A DNA stretch of 64,000 nucleotides, taken from positions 2,232,001 through 2,296,000 of the forward strand of contig NZ_CP014579.1 in the NCBI RefSeq assembly GCF_001634365.1, in the 5' to 3' direction. Shown piece by piece: positions 18,896 through 27,936 of the stretch. The notes under the pieces are model-generated. The model saw nothing but the letters and a program-made list of their open reading frames with translations. It did no database searches and was not told the origin of the DNA. This DNA is from Paraburkholderia phytofirmans OLGA172. Lineage in GTDB: Bacteria > Pseudomonadota > Gammaproteobacteria > Burkholderiales > Burkholderiaceae. Position numbers and translations under genes: made by a program. Each line of letters opens with the position of its first letter. Positions within the stretch are counted from its first letter, which is position 1.

Positions 18896-19836
18896 TGCAC
18901 GTCCTCCCAGCGTTGTTCGAGTCGACGCATCGCCTCACGCATCAGTTCGGGCGAGGCGCTTAAATACCACTGCGTATCCTCAACGTGGACATGACCGAGG
19001 TAGGCCGACAGGATTGGTAGGCGACGCTCGGGATCCTGATCGGACCGGTACCAGCGTACAAGTGTGTTGGTTGCGAACACGTGCCTCATATCGTGCAGAC
19101 GCGGCCCGTGACGGTCTGACTCACCGCGCAAGCCGATCTGCCGCGACAACGCATAGAAAGCGCGATGAATCTGACCGCTGTCCAGCCGGTTGCCCCAGCT
19201 CGACACGAACAGGTACGAGGATACCGGTCGCCCCGCCCAATGACGTTGGCGTTTTGCGATATAGTTTGCGAGCACCTCGCAGGTCGAGGCATGCAAAGGA
19301 ACCAATCTCGTCTTGCCTAGTTTCGCTCCGCGGACAGTCAATATCCCCGCGGTCAGATCCACGTCCTGTAGCTCGAGATTGCGCGCTTCACCCAGACGCA
19401 TTCCTGATACGCTCAGCAATCCGAACAGGCAATGATAGGTCCACGGCAGCAGGGCACCCCGTTCATAACGATATGGCATTTGGAGTGCAGCCTGCAATAA
19501 TGCGCAGATCTCGCTGGTCGAATATAAGTACGGTCTAGCCCGCTTCGGTTGAAACGGTAACAAGCCTGGCGCTGGTATCTCGGTGCGAAGATCGGTAGCA
19601 CTGCGATGGCGCGCAAACTGTCGTACATAGCTCAGACGTTGCGCCCATTGCGCGGGCCGGACATCCGATGGCTGTTGAGCCCACGCGAGAGCCAATGCCT
19701 GGGTAACGTAGGGAGCACGATGCCGTTCCATAAACGCGACGAAATCTGGTAGCGCATTGCCTGCCTCTCTCAGCTTGAATCCCAGGCTTCGCCTCAGATC
19801 GATGTACTCCTTAACGGCTTGTCGAAGTGTGTTCAT
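18892..19836 (-). CDS. ritB: RIT tyrosine recombinase, second gene (ritB) of inner element
   Basis: 314 residues, starting MNTLRQAVKEYIDLRRSLGF, typical of RitB-type proteins. The catalytic region has SGMRLGEARNLELQDVDL (Arg), LHDMRHVFATNTLVRWY (His-x-x-Arg) and AYLGHVHVEDTQWYLSASPE (His and Tyr). It overlaps both neighbours by four bases, so the three proteins are probably made in a fixed ratio and act together. Same order and size class as described RIT elements. Confidence 0.92.
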   Translation of the reverse strand: MNTLRQAVKEYIDLRRSLGFKLREAGNALPDFVAFMERHRAPYVTQALALAWAQQPSDVRPAQWAQRLSYVRQFARHRSATDLRTEIPAPGLLPFQPKRARPYLYSTSEICALLQAALQMPYRYERGALLPWTYHCLFGLLSVSGMRLGEARNLELQDVDLTAGILTVRGAKLGKTRLVPLHASTCEVLANYIAKRQRHWAGRPVSSYLFVSSWGNRLDSGQIHRAFYALSRQIGLRGESDRHGPRLHDMRHVFATNTLVRWYRSDQDPERRLPILSAYLGHVHVEDTQWYLSASPELMREAMRRLEQRWEDVQ

Positions 19837-21071
19837 CGCACACCTCCCGGCCAGGGCAAAGCAAGTGTGCGCAATGCCTTGATGTCTACCGACGTATAGA
19901 TCTTCGTTGTTTGTGGATGATGATGTCCCAATACCTCGCCGATCTCGCTGAGCGAGGCCCCACGGCTCAACATCTGGGTGGCCAGTCCGTGGCGGAACTG
20001 ATGGGCACCCATCGTGGGTGCGTCGATGCCAGCGCGCTGAAGCGAATTCCGGACGAGGGAGCCGACGCCACTTTGCCCACGAAAACCTGTGATGGGCGCC
20101 TTTGCACGCAAAAATACGCGGCGACTGGCGCTATGAGGACGCCCGTACCGCAAATATGCGGCAATCGCCTTGCCGACGTCGGCGGGTAAGGGTAGCTCGC
20201 AGCGTTGGCCGCCCTTGCCGCGGACGCTCACCTGGCCCGCGCTCCAGTTGATGTCGTCGAGTTCGAGAAAAGCCACCTCACCAGCGCGTAACCCCAATCG
20301 CGCGAGCAGGAGCAGGATGGCGTAGTCACGACGCCCAACCGAGGTCTGTCTATCGATGCTAGCCAGCAGCTGCCGCGTCTGCTCAGCAGAAATCGCTCGA
20401 GGAATTGACGGCATCGACCAGTTGGCGACGACCGGAACGGCGGCAGCCAGATCCAGCGTAACGTCGCCGCGATAGCGCGCATAGCGTAGAAAGGAGCGCA
20501 GTGCAGTGGTCATTAGCTTGGCTCGCTTCAAATGCAAACTTGGTGCATGGAACTGCACGAAGCTCACGACATCCACGGCACGTAGGCGCGATAAGTTGAC
20601 CCTCCCGTCACCGAAGCAATGGTGGAGAAAATCGCGGATGAATGGCACGTAATTAATGACCGTCGTTGCGGCAAGAGCCTTAGCGTCGCGCAAGTACTCT
20701 GCGTATGCCTGTGCACAGATCTCCGCAGGTGGCGCCCGACGTGTTGCTGTCTTCTCGACGGGAATCACGCCCTCACTGCGCATAAAATCGATGAGATGAC
20801 GGAGTGCAGCCCGATCTCCAAGGTAAGGTTGCACATGTCGGGCGCGATAGCGCAAATACCGTGTCGCGTGGTCGTAGCAGATGTCCTGTACGCTGACGCC
20901 TGTCTTCTTAAGCCATCGACTAAAGCATGCGGCGATACGTACCTGCTGCTTCATGGACTGTGCGCTGTATCCCTGGGAGCTGATCGCATCCGCAAACGAT
21001 ACCAAATGGGCTGCAAGCGGCCCTTCTGGCGCCTGAGAGAGCGTGACCTGATCATGAATGGCGTACTTCAC
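19833..21071 (-). CDS. ritA: RIT tyrosine recombinase, first gene (ritA) of inner element
   Basis: About 412 residues. I choose GTG 21069-21071 (VKYAIHDQVTLSQ) because AAGGAGGT lies five bases upstream; the frame is open to an ATG at 21134. The long N-terminal arm is followed by the catalytic domain with GLRAGEVAFLELDDINW (Arg), GAHQFRHGLATQMLSRGASL (His-x-x-Arg) and LGHHHPQTTKIYTSVDIKAL (His, Tyr). First gene of the inner trio, with about 100 bases between its start and the right repeat, where the promoter must lie. Confidence 0.92.
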   Translation of the reverse strand: MKYAIHDQVTLSQAPEGPLAAHLVSFADAISSQGYSAQSMKQQVRIAACFSRWLKKTGVSVQDICYDHATRYLRYRARHVQPYLGDRAALRHLIDFMRSEGVIPVEKTATRRAPPAEICAQAYAEYLRDAKALAATTVINYVPFIRDFLHHCFGDGRVNLSRLRAVDVVSFVQFHAPSLHLKRAKLMTTALRSFLRYARYRGDVTLDLAAAVPVVANWSMPSIPRAISAEQTRQLLASIDRQTSVGRRDYAILLLLARLGLRAGEVAFLELDDINWSAGQVSVRGKGGQRCELPLPADVGKAIAAYLRYGRPHSASRRVFLRAKAPITGFRGQSGVGSLVRNSLQRAGIDAPTMGAHQFRHGLATQMLSRGASLSEIGEVLGHHHPQTTKIYTSVDIKALRTLALPWPGGVR

Positions 21072-21175
21072 GATGACCTCCTTCCCCGGCGTGGGGAGCG
21101 GCTGGAAGGAGTAAAGATTATCTCTATCCGGCATCGGCCATTTGGCCTAAAAAGCGCGCCGTCACGCGATTACAA

Positions 21176-21205
21176 GACATAATTCGGAAGGGCATATAGT
21201 GGCGG
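21176..21205. repeat. inner RIT right terminal repeat
   Basis: Perfect inverted copy of 17767-17796 (GACATAATTCGGAAGGGCAT...). A diverged third copy lies at 34345-34374. Confidence 0.88.
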
Positions 21206-22002
21206 ATGGTATGGGGCGATACGTGCCGCTCTGCCAGACCGGGAGAGGAATGGGCTGCGTTCCTGGCAGCCAATGTCAGCCTCAACGCGACATTGGCTCT
21301 CGTCATTGCGTGACCGTTCCGATTCGGAAGCAGTGACGATGTCGGCTGGAATTCCGGATTGATCCGTAACCATGCCCGTACCGCCTTCACGGTAGAGCGC
21401 CAAAGCGGCACACTGCGCTGCTTGCGTCCTTTACCGCGCAAATGAATGCAGGCAGAACTGTCATCAAGGACCACGTCCGCGACTTTCACCCCGGTAATCT
21501 CCGAGACGCGCGCTCCGGTGTTGTACATCAGCAGGAACAGAAGGTGATCCCGTTGGCTCAGCCAGGAACCGCTGGGCGTACCGATCACCGTTAGCATCTC
21601 CTCGCGCGACAGATAACTAAACATCGGGCGCTCGAAGCGCTTGACCGGAACGCCCAGGGCGCGCTCAATCACCTGTAGCGACGCGACATCGCGGTGCGCG
21701 GCAAACTTCAGGAACGAGCGCAGCGCTGCCAGACGTGCATTGCGAGTGCGCACACAATTGTGCCTTTGGCGTTCAAGATGATCGAGGAAGGCCATGATCA
21801 GTTCCGGCGTCATATCGGCGAGTGCCATCCTGGCTGGCGGCTTGCCCAGGCTCGCCTCGACGAAGTCAAGGAAGAGTACGAAGCTATCGCGATAGGCTGC
21901 AACGGTTTGCTCGCTGAGTGCCCGCTGCTGGGTCAGGTATTCGGCGAACCAGGCTTGCACGAGCGCGGCAAACGAAGGCGCAGCCTTAGTTTGCCTATTC
22001 AT
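21206..22002 (-). pseudogene. 5' part of outer ritC, interrupted by inner RIT
   Basis: The ATG at 22002 overlaps the ritB stop. The protein has the core-binding domain (ALSEQTVAAYRDSFVLFLDF) and the catalytic start NTGARVSEITGVKVADVVL, and runs to SPHTIRH. There the inner RIT repeat begins, and the frame continues into element sequence until a stop at 21124. The nucleophile Tyr lies in the detached piece at 17530-17746, so the outer trio lacks a working third recombinase. Confidence 0.88.
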
Positions 22003-22969
22003 TGCCGTCTCCGGCGAGATCGGCGAAACGCTCAAACTTGCCGCCGGCCAAGGCCATCAATTCCGGAACAGCTGTCAGATACCAGTACGTGTAGAAGATC
22101 TCGGCATGGCCCATGTAGGTCGACAGCGCCAGCATCATCTGATCGATGTCGGTGCCCTCGGCATGCCAGAGCATCATGCGTCGCACGGCGAAGGTATGCC
22201 GCAGATCATGAAGCCGTGGCGCCGTATGCGCGCCGCGGTTCACCCAGCCAAGGCTGTCACGTAGCGAGTTGAAGACACGATGAGCCTGTCGCTCCCCAAG
22301 GGGCTGTCCCAGTCGCCGACCACGACTGCTGATCAGAAACGACATGTCAGGGCTAGTGGCAACCTGCTGCATGCGCTGCCGTCGGTAGCGCTTTAACGCA
22401 GCAACGGTGCCCGGATGGATCGGCAACTGTCGCGACTTGGCGAACTTGGTCTGTCGGATGGTCAGCATCCCATGCTTGAGATCGACGTCGGCATCGCGCA
22501 AATGAATGGCCTCGGAGACCCGCAGGCCAGTCGAGGCCATCAGGCCGAACAAGGTCTCGTAGGTAACTGGCCGGAGACTTCCCTTTGGATCGAGCCGGCA
22601 GGCCGCCGCCAGCAACGCAACGATTTCGTCCTCGTGGAAGATATGTGGGGCAACACGTCCGCGCTCAGGACCGAAGACCGGCTCCTCGGGGATTTCGATA
22701 TCCGGTTCGAACTGCTTCAGGTAGCGGGCGAAGTGGCGAACTATCGCCAACCGGGCCGCCCAGGTTGCCGGCGTGTCACGGTGCCATTTATCCTGTCGGG
22801 CCCAATCCGTCATGAGGTCGGCCGTAAGTGGGCCACGGTGATGCCGCTCGGCGACGTAACGGGCGAAACTGGCCAGGAGCGTGTCCCGCGAGCGCAACTC
22901 AAATCCCAAGGAGCGTCTCTCGGCGAGGTAGTCGTCGATCCGCTGCTGCAAGCTGATGCGCGCGCTCAT
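21995..22969 (-). CDS. ritB: RIT tyrosine recombinase, second gene (ritB) of outer element
   Basis: 324 residues from ATG 22969 (MSARISLQQRIDDYLAERRS), which overlaps the upstream stop as ATGA. The catalytic region has STGLRVSEAIHLRDADVDL (Arg), LHDLRHTFAVRRMMLWHAEG (His-x-x-Arg) and TYMGHAEIFYTYWYLTAVPE (His, Tyr). Similar layout to the inner RitB, with its own RitB-type N-terminus. Overlaps the ritC start by eight bases. Appears intact. Confidence 0.91.
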   Translation of the reverse strand: MSARISLQQRIDDYLAERRSLGFELRSRDTLLASFARYVAERHHRGPLTADLMTDWARQDKWHRDTPATWAARLAIVRHFARYLKQFEPDIEIPEEPVFGPERGRVAPHIFHEDEIVALLAAACRLDPKGSLRPVTYETLFGLMASTGLRVSEAIHLRDADVDLKHGMLTIRQTKFAKSRQLPIHPGTVAALKRYRRQRMQQVATSPDMSFLISSRGRRLGQPLGERQAHRVFNSLRDSLGWVNRGAHTAPRLHDLRHTFAVRRMMLWHAEGTDIDQMMLALSTYMGHAEIFYTYWYLTAVPELMALAGGKFERFADLAGDGNE

Positions 22970-23925
22970 GATGGCCTCCCCGGCCACGGCAGAGCGACTG
23001 CCGACAGCTTCGGCGTGTCGAGCTTGGCGTAGATCAGGGTGGTATTGAGCGACCGGTGACGCAGCAGGTCAGCCACTTCCTTGAGTGAACTGCCGTTCTC
23101 GACGAGACGACAGGCCAGGGTATGCCGAAGTGCGTGAGCACTGGCGTGCGGCAGACCGCTACGACGGCAGGCCCGCTTGATCACCTTCTGGATCGCCGTC
23201 GAGGTAACGGGCTGGTCTCGCCCTGCTACCCGCCGGACAAAGACGGCCGGGTGGCTGGTCGCCGGACGTTCGTGTTGCAGATAGTCAGCCAGCGCCTGCC
23301 CGCATGCCATCGGCAACGGCATGACGTCCTGGCGCAGCGACTTCGTACCTCTCAGCGTCACTGTGCCTGCGCGCCAGTCGATGTCGCGGATCATGAGATG
23401 TGCGATCTCGCTAGAACGCAACCCCATGTCCAGTGCCAGCCGGACAATCACATAGCTACGCTTCGGCCAGCGCCGAGCGCCTGCAACGGCGTCCAGGAGG
23501 CGGATAACTTCTTCTGGCTTGAGCGCACGTGGCAGGGATGCCAGCTTCCAGTGGACCGGACTCAGAATGACGGTGGAGAGCTTGCCGGGCTGGTCTCCGC
23601 AAACGATCCGGTAACGCAGATAACTACGTAACGTTGCTGCCAGATGGGAGGCATAAGAGGCCGAGCCACCGGCTCTCAACTGCGCCGAAAGAAACTGGCG
23701 AACATCGTCGGGGCGCACCTTTCTGAAGTCGATAGCGCACCGCTCGAATCTGTCTCGCAAGAGCAGGCCGACAACGCGAAGTCGGTTCTTACGGGTCTCG
23801 GCCGCCAGTCCTCGCACATCGCGCAGATAGGCATCGTAGCGATGCAATTCGTCAGTAATGTGCGCCGGGAATGATGCAAAAGACGGCGCGTTGGACTTGC
23901 CCGTGTGCAAACAGGTTGGCTTCAT
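22966..23925 (-). CDS. ritA: RIT tyrosine recombinase, first gene (ritA) of outer element
   Basis: 319 residues. Catalytic motifs: LDMGLRSSEIAHLMIRDIDW (Arg), HALRHTLACRLVENGSSLKE (His-x-x-Arg) and LLRHRSLNTTLIYAKLDTPK (His position replaced by R-H-R, Tyr present), ending VALPWPGRPS. The ending resembles that of inner RitA (ALPWPGGVR), a group trait, although this protein is about 90 residues shorter at the N-terminus. GAGGGG precedes the ATG at 23925; about 120 bases separate it from the right terminal repeat. Confidence 0.9.
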   Translation of the reverse strand: MKPTCLHTGKSNAPSFASFPAHITDELHRYDAYLRDVRGLAAETRKNRLRVVGLLLRDRFERCAIDFRKVRPDDVRQFLSAQLRAGGSASYASHLAATLRSYLRYRIVCGDQPGKLSTVILSPVHWKLASLPRALKPEEVIRLLDAVAGARRWPKRSYVIVRLALDMGLRSSEIAHLMIRDIDWRAGTVTLRGTKSLRQDVMPLPMACGQALADYLQHERPATSHPAVFVRRVAGRDQPVTSTAIQKVIKRACRRSGLPHASAHALRHTLACRLVENGSSLKEVADLLRHRSLNTTLIYAKLDTPKLSAVALPWPGRPS

Positions 23926-24043
23926 AACGGTCCCCTCAGGTGGAACCGTTACTCCAGATCATCGCTGAGATTATGTCGAGTTCGTGGGGCGTCACCTGCT
24001 GCCACACCCTGTGATTACCGGATCGTGCCGCCGACCAGCCCAA

Positions 24044-24075
24044 CTACTTTCCATAATCAACGACTTGGCATAATC
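24044..24075. repeat. outer RIT right terminal repeat
   Basis: Perfect inverted copy of 17434-17465. Just outside, 24076-24104 is a near-palindrome (CTTATGGAAAGCTTCGCATAAG) that shares the TTATGGAAAG word with the repeat; it may represent the target site. Confidence 0.85.
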
Positions 24076-24456
24076 TGCTTATGGAAAGCTTCGCATAAGG
24101 CAGAGGACTTTTTGGTTAGCGATCGCGGCCACAGAGGCATAACGGAGCCGATCGGGATCAGTCCGCGAGCGGTAACTAAAAAACCATTTGTGCTAAGCCG
24201 CTCCGCAGGCGGTGACTGCTATGGGCGTTGAATGACCACCGCGGTAATTTCTGATGTCCAGCACGGGCGAGTGCAAACAGATTTCCAGCGATGAGGAGAA
24301 GCCTCGCAGGCGAAAGACTCAGGAAAGCAGGCGTCGGCAGGCCAGTAACCCGCAGTTTTGGCATATTCTGACGCGATCGCGGATCGATGGCACGAGTCCG
24401 GCTGCGTTAGCCTCATCGGGAAAGGTGAACGTGTGCGGAAACTGGTGCAGTGGCAA
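24076..24456. other. gap between outer RIT and IS91-like element
   Basis: No convincing gene. It begins with the near-palindrome abutting the RIT end; the remainder probably includes the 3' noncoding end of the IS91-like element, which has no inverted repeats by which to place it. Confidence 0.4.
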
Positions 24457-25662
24457 CTAGCGCGCATGGGCAGGACCAGGCGGGGCTCGTGGGAGGCTGC
24501 CGGGCGTATCTTCAATGCGAAGCATGTGGCCCTTGCCGCACACGGGGCAGTCCCGCAGTGACCTGCCGGTGAGCCGCTGGTAGCGTTCACGGTAGTCTTC
24601 GCCGGGTTCGGCCGACGCAGCGGCGGGAGGCTCGACGCCGAGCAGTTGCCGGCAGGTGGCCAGGCGCTGCGTCCGGTGACAGTTGGCGAGCCACCCGTAG
24701 CTGCGGATGCGCTTGAACCCGTCGGGCAGCACATGCAGCAGGAAGCGGCGCATGAACTCCTCGGCCGTGAGCGTCATGGTGCTGTGCCGGGCGTCGTGCC
24801 GGTAGTCCTTCCAGCGGAACTGCACGGCGTGTCCGTCGAAGCTCAGCAGCCGGTTATTGGAGATGGCGACGCGATGGGTATAGCGGCCCAGGTAATCGAG
24901 CACCTGTGCAGCACCGCCAAACGGTGGCTTCGCGTAGACGACCCACTCCGTGTGAGCGACGGGCGCGAGCCAGGCGGCGAATGCGCGGGCATCACGCAGC
25001 GGCTCGAGCTGGCCATGGAAACGCAGCCCGCCGTCATCGAATGCGCGGCGCAGTTGCTCGACGAACAGGCGGCGAAACAGGCGCGAGAGCACCCGCACGG
25101 GCAGGAAGAAGCCCGGCCGGCAGGCGATCCAGCGTTCGCCGTCCGGGGCGATGCCGCCGCCCGGCACGACGCAGTGCACGTGCGGATGGTGCAGCAGATT
25201 CTGCCCCCACGTGTGCAGAACCGAGAGGAATCCGATCTCCGCGCCGAGGTGTTTCGGATCGGCGGCGATCGCGCGCAACGTCGCGGCGCTGGTGCGGAAC
25301 AGCATGTCGTAGAGCACGCGCTTGTTCTGGTACGCGAGTGCCGCAACGGGTTCGGGCAGCGTGAAGACGACATGGAAGTACTCCACTTCGGGGAGCAGCT
25401 CTGCGCGTCGGCGTTCCAGCCACTGCGCGCGGGCAAGCGACTGGCACTTCGGACAGCAGCGATGGCGGCACGAGTCGTAGGCAATGCGCTGATGGCCGCA
25501 GGCATCGCACTGCTCGACATGACCGCCGAGCGCGGCGGTGCGGCACAGCTCGATGGCGCTCATCGCGCGGCGCTGGGCACGACTGAGGGCGTCGGCATGG
25601 GTCTGCCGGTAGTTAGGGCCGCAGCGGCGGAAGATGTCCGCCACCTCAAGCGCCGGACGCAT
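24457..25662 (-). CDS. IS91 family HUH transposase
   Basis: A Y2 rolling-circle transposase of about 401 residues. It has an N-terminal zinc ribbon (CDACGHQRIAYDSCRHRCCPKC), the HUH motif in HPHVHCVVPGGGI, and the two-tyrosine motif VLDYLGRYTHRVAISNNRL, then RWKDYRHDARHSTMTL and a C-terminal CPVCGKGHM. I start at ATG 25662 (MRPALEVADIFRRCG); the frame is open to 25752 through the integrase end. It follows the tyrosine recombinase by a few bases, so the pair is one operon. All catalytic residues are present. Confidence 0.92.
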   Translation of the reverse strand: MRPALEVADIFRRCGPNYRQTHADALSRAQRRAMSAIELCRTAALGGHVEQCDACGHQRIAYDSCRHRCCPKCQSLARAQWLERRRAELLPEVEYFHVVFTLPEPVAALAYQNKRVLYDMLFRTSAATLRAIAADPKHLGAEIGFLSVLHTWGQNLLHHPHVHCVVPGGGIAPDGERWIACRPGFFLPVRVLSRLFRRLFVEQLRRAFDDGGLRFHGQLEPLRDARAFAAWLAPVAHTEWVVYAKPPFGGAAQVLDYLGRYTHRVAISNNRLLSFDGHAVQFRWKDYRHDARHSTMTLTAEEFMRRFLLHVLPDGFKRIRSYGWLANCHRTQRLATCRQLLGVEPPAAASAEPGEDYRERYQRLTGRSLRDCPVCGKGHMLRIEDTPGSLPRAPPGPAHAR

Positions 25663-25670
25663 GGTTGCGC

Positions 25671-26549
25671 TCAGAAGTACTCGGGCGCAGCAGGCGGAGA
25701 TGGAATGGGTTCGGGATGCGGGAGCAGGTCGAAGGGACTGGTGGTGGCGCACACGGTGCTGGTCGCGATTCGTAAGTAGCGCGAGGTGGTCGAAAGGGAC
25801 CTATGGCCCATCAGCAGCTGGATCCTGCGTACATCGGTGCCGGTCTCCAGCAGGTGCGTGGCGAACGCGTGCCTCAAGGAATGCGGCGTTATTGGCTTCT
25901 TGATGCCGCTGCGCTCCCGTGCCATGTTGCATGCCAGCCTGATCGCGGAAGGGGTGATCGGGCGTCCGGGAATGTCGCCGGGGAAAAGCCAGTCGCGAGG
26001 ATGAGCGTCGTGCCAGTACGCTCGCAGGATCTCGAGCAGGCGTGGGGATAGCATTACATAGCGATCCTTACGGTTCTTGCCCTGGTTCACGCGGATGACC
26101 ATGCGCTGACTGTCGATGTCGATGGCCTTCAGGTGCGCAACTTCTGAAATTCGCAGACCGGCGGCATACGCGGTCATCAGCATGGCCCGGTGCTTCAGGC
26201 TGGGAATGGCATCGAAGAAGGCTGTAACCTCGTCGAAGCTCAGGATGACGGGCAGCCTCGCCGGCTTCTTCGGCAAGGGAAAGTCCTCGTCGCTCCAGTC
26301 GCGCTTGAGCGTCACGCGGTAGAGAAATCGCAGAGCGCCGATCGTTGGGCCGAGGCTGCTGGGCGCGAGCTTGCGCTCTTCCCGGAGATAGATGAGCCAC
26401 GCGCGAACCTCGTCGGGGCAAAGAAGTTCGGGCGAGCGACGGAAGTGCCGGGCGAAGCTGGATACCTGCTGCAGATACGATTTCTGGGTGTTCTCGGCGA
26501 GATTGCGGATCTGCATGTCGTGCAACATGCGTTGACGCAGTGGTGTCAT
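25671..26549 (-). CDS. tyrosine recombinase partner of IS91-like transposase
   Basis: 292 residues. GGAGG six bases before ATG 26549 (MTPLRQRMLHDMQIRNLAEN) sets the start. The core-binding domain NTQKSYLQQVSSFARHF is followed by TAYAAGLRISEVAHLKAIDI (Arg), TPHSLRHAFATHLLETGTDV (His-x-x-Arg) and LMGHRSLSTTSRYLRIATST (His, Tyr). It lies immediately 5' of the IS91 transposase. A site-specific recombinase next to a rolling-circle transposase could resolve concatemers; that role is inference. Confidence 0.9.
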   Translation of the reverse strand: MTPLRQRMLHDMQIRNLAENTQKSYLQQVSSFARHFRRSPELLCPDEVRAWLIYLREERKLAPSSLGPTIGALRFLYRVTLKRDWSDEDFPLPKKPARLPVILSFDEVTAFFDAIPSLKHRAMLMTAYAAGLRISEVAHLKAIDIDSQRMVIRVNQGKNRKDRYVMLSPRLLEILRAYWHDAHPRDWLFPGDIPGRPITPSAIRLACNMARERSGIKKPITPHSLRHAFATHLLETGTDVRRIQLLMGHRSLSTTSRYLRIATSTVCATTSPFDLLPHPEPIPSPPAAPEYF

Positions 26550-26804
26550 GGGAAACCTCCTGGAAACAGCGGTGAAGCCCGGTTGGGCATCCACATACTG
26601 CTCCCGGAGATGTCTGCGTCTCGTCGCCCGGAGCCTGCGTCAGCTCCCCGCTGCCGGTGAACGCCAGCCGTGGGCTCTCGCTATCCTCCCCCTACCGCGT
26701 CAGCGGTTTAGTACTAGGCCGATACTCAGCCGGTCTAACGGGACCGTCTGTCGCGCCCATCGGTTTGAGATAGTATCTTCGAACCTGCTATATTTCCCTT
26801 TCCA

Positions 26805-26819
26805 GTGATCATCCGATAA
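26805..26819. promoter_or_regulatory. candidate tetR autoregulatory site
   Basis: GTGATCATCCGATAA matches 12 of 15 positions of the motif GTGATCGATTGATAA found at 52921, and lies about 17 bases before the TetR start codon. Consistent with autorepression; weakest member of the family. Confidence 0.45.
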
Positions 26820-26836
26820 GGGAACGAGGGAAGAGG

Positions 26837-27583
26837 ATGCCAAAGCCGAAGCGCTCAGCTAACAACCCCAAAGGGCAAGTCGCAGAAGGGGTCGCCCACG
26901 CTTCGCGAGATCTGGCGGTGGCGCCGGTAACCGCCGCACGGCGCATGCTGCCGGAAGACCGGGAGCAGCAGATCGTCGAAAAAGCGATCGAGCATTTCGC
27001 CATCCACGGCTTTTCCGGCAGTACCCGCGAACTGGCCAAGCAGATTGGCGTGACACAACCCCTGCTCTATCGTTATTTTCCTAGCAAGGAAGCGCTGATC
27101 GACCGTGTCTACAACGAGATCTACCGCTGGGATTCGCAGTGGGAAAGCCTGATCGCCGACCGTTCCATCCCCCTTCAGGAGCGCTTGTGCACGCTCTACA
27201 AAGCGTATTCACACGTGATTCTGCAGCGCGAATGGATCCGCACCTTCATTTTCGCCGGCCTGACTCGGGAGGGTATTAACACCCGCTATCTCGACAAGCT
27301 TCGCGAACGCGTGTTCGGGCCAGTGATGCGGGAGTTGCGCGTTGCCTATGACATTCCATCTCCACGCACGCGTGCCGCGCAGGAAGCAGAACTCGAACTG
27401 ATCTGGAGCCTGCATGCGAGCATCTTCTATATCGGCATGCGCCGGTGGGTGTACGGCCTGCCCGTCCCCAAGGATCTCGACGCGCACGTCGAGCGCATGA
27501 TTGACGTCTTTTTGAACGGTACGCCGGCCGTGTTGAAGAAGATGACGCCCGCTGGCGCCAGCCGCGTACGTTCAGCCTCATAG
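26837..27583 (+). CDS. TetR/AcrR family transcriptional regulator
   Basis: 248 residues. After a basic 35-residue tail comes the TetR HTH: REQQIVEKAIEHFAIHGFSG, STRELAKQIGVTQPLLYRYF, PSKEALIDRVYNEIY. An all-helical ligand domain follows. GAAGAGG precedes the ATG. The next gene cluster on the same strand (glyoxalase-like/FAD monooxygenase) begins 350 bases downstream behind a long palindrome, and a similar sequence precedes this gene, so it is the most likely local repressor of that operon. Ligand unknown, possibly the aromatic substrate. Confidence 0.92.
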   Translation: MPKPKRSANNPKGQVAEGVAHASRDLAVAPVTAARRMLPEDREQQIVEKAIEHFAIHGFSGSTRELAKQIGVTQPLLYRYFPSKEALIDRVYNEIYRWDSQWESLIADRSIPLQERLCTLYKAYSHVILQREWIRTFIFAGLTREGINTRYLDKLRERVFGPVMRELRVAYDIPSPRTRAAQEAELELIWSLHASIFYIGMRRWVYGLPVPKDLDAHVERMIDVFLNGTPAVLKKMTPAGASRVRSAS

Positions 27584-27887
27584 CTTTTATTGTCGCTTTC
27601 GTCGTAACCCCTGCGCGGCGTGAAGCGGCACAACGGCGTCGCCGAAGGGCACGCCGCTCACTGCACATCTCAAGTGACGTGACGGCGCCGACAACTGTCG
27701 GCGCTGCGACGATGGCGGGTCCCGGCACCATAGCCACCTGCATGGAAACTGCAACGGCCCGTCAGCGGGATGCGGCCCAATCTGATTACATTTAATTTTC
27801 GGTTGCGTAAAGACTGCCGTTGCGGCTGCAAAGCAATAGGGTAAACACCGGCGGATTGCCGCTTTCTCCCAAAGAGGCGTTGACCTA
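27584..27887. other. intergenic region downstream of tetR
   Basis: No gene visible. It contains a stem of the type ACGGCGCCGACA..TGTCGGCGCTGC near 27680-27710, a possible tetR terminator, and must hold the promoter for the downstream operon. Confidence 0.4.
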
Positions 27888-27924
27888 CAATTTATCAACC
27901 GATCACTAATCGATTGATAAATTG
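27888..27924. promoter_or_regulatory. long operator palindrome ahead of glyoxalase/monooxygenase operon
   Basis: Arms CAATTTATCAACCGAT (27888-27903) and ATCGATTGATAAATTG (27909-27924) are complementary except for one base, around a 5-base spacer. It ends 12 bases before the first start codon, touching the ribosome site. The core ATCGATTGAT recurs at 37238-37261 and 52921-52940. Confidence 0.75.
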
Positions 27925-27936
27925 CAGGAGGCTCTC

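Larger units (their letters stand above)
17767..21205. mobile_element. inner RIT element, complete
   Basis: A perfect 30-bp inverted repeat at 17767-17796 and 21176-21205 encloses three minus-strand tyrosine-recombinase genes joined by 4-base ATGA overlaps. The left end has an additional inner pair, TATGTCGGG near 17791 and CCCGACATA near 17877. It is 3.4 kb with all three genes intact, so it is plausibly functional. Confidence 0.9.
17434..24075. mobile_element. outer recombinase-in-trio (RIT) element, interrupted by an inner RIT
   Basis: Bounded by a perfect 32-bp inverted repeat, 17434-17465 and 24044-24075. Three overlapping minus-strand tyrosine-recombinase genes (22966-23925, 21995-22969, and 21206-22002 continued at 17530-17746) match the known RIT architecture. 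A second RIT (17767-21205) sits inside the third gene. Without it the element is about 3.2 kb. Confidence 0.88.

Noticed and set aside
17434..24075. A CRISPR array or integron suggested by the many repeats and integrase genes
   Set aside because: No spacer-repeat periodicity or attC sites; the repeats are terminal pairs of RIT elements.
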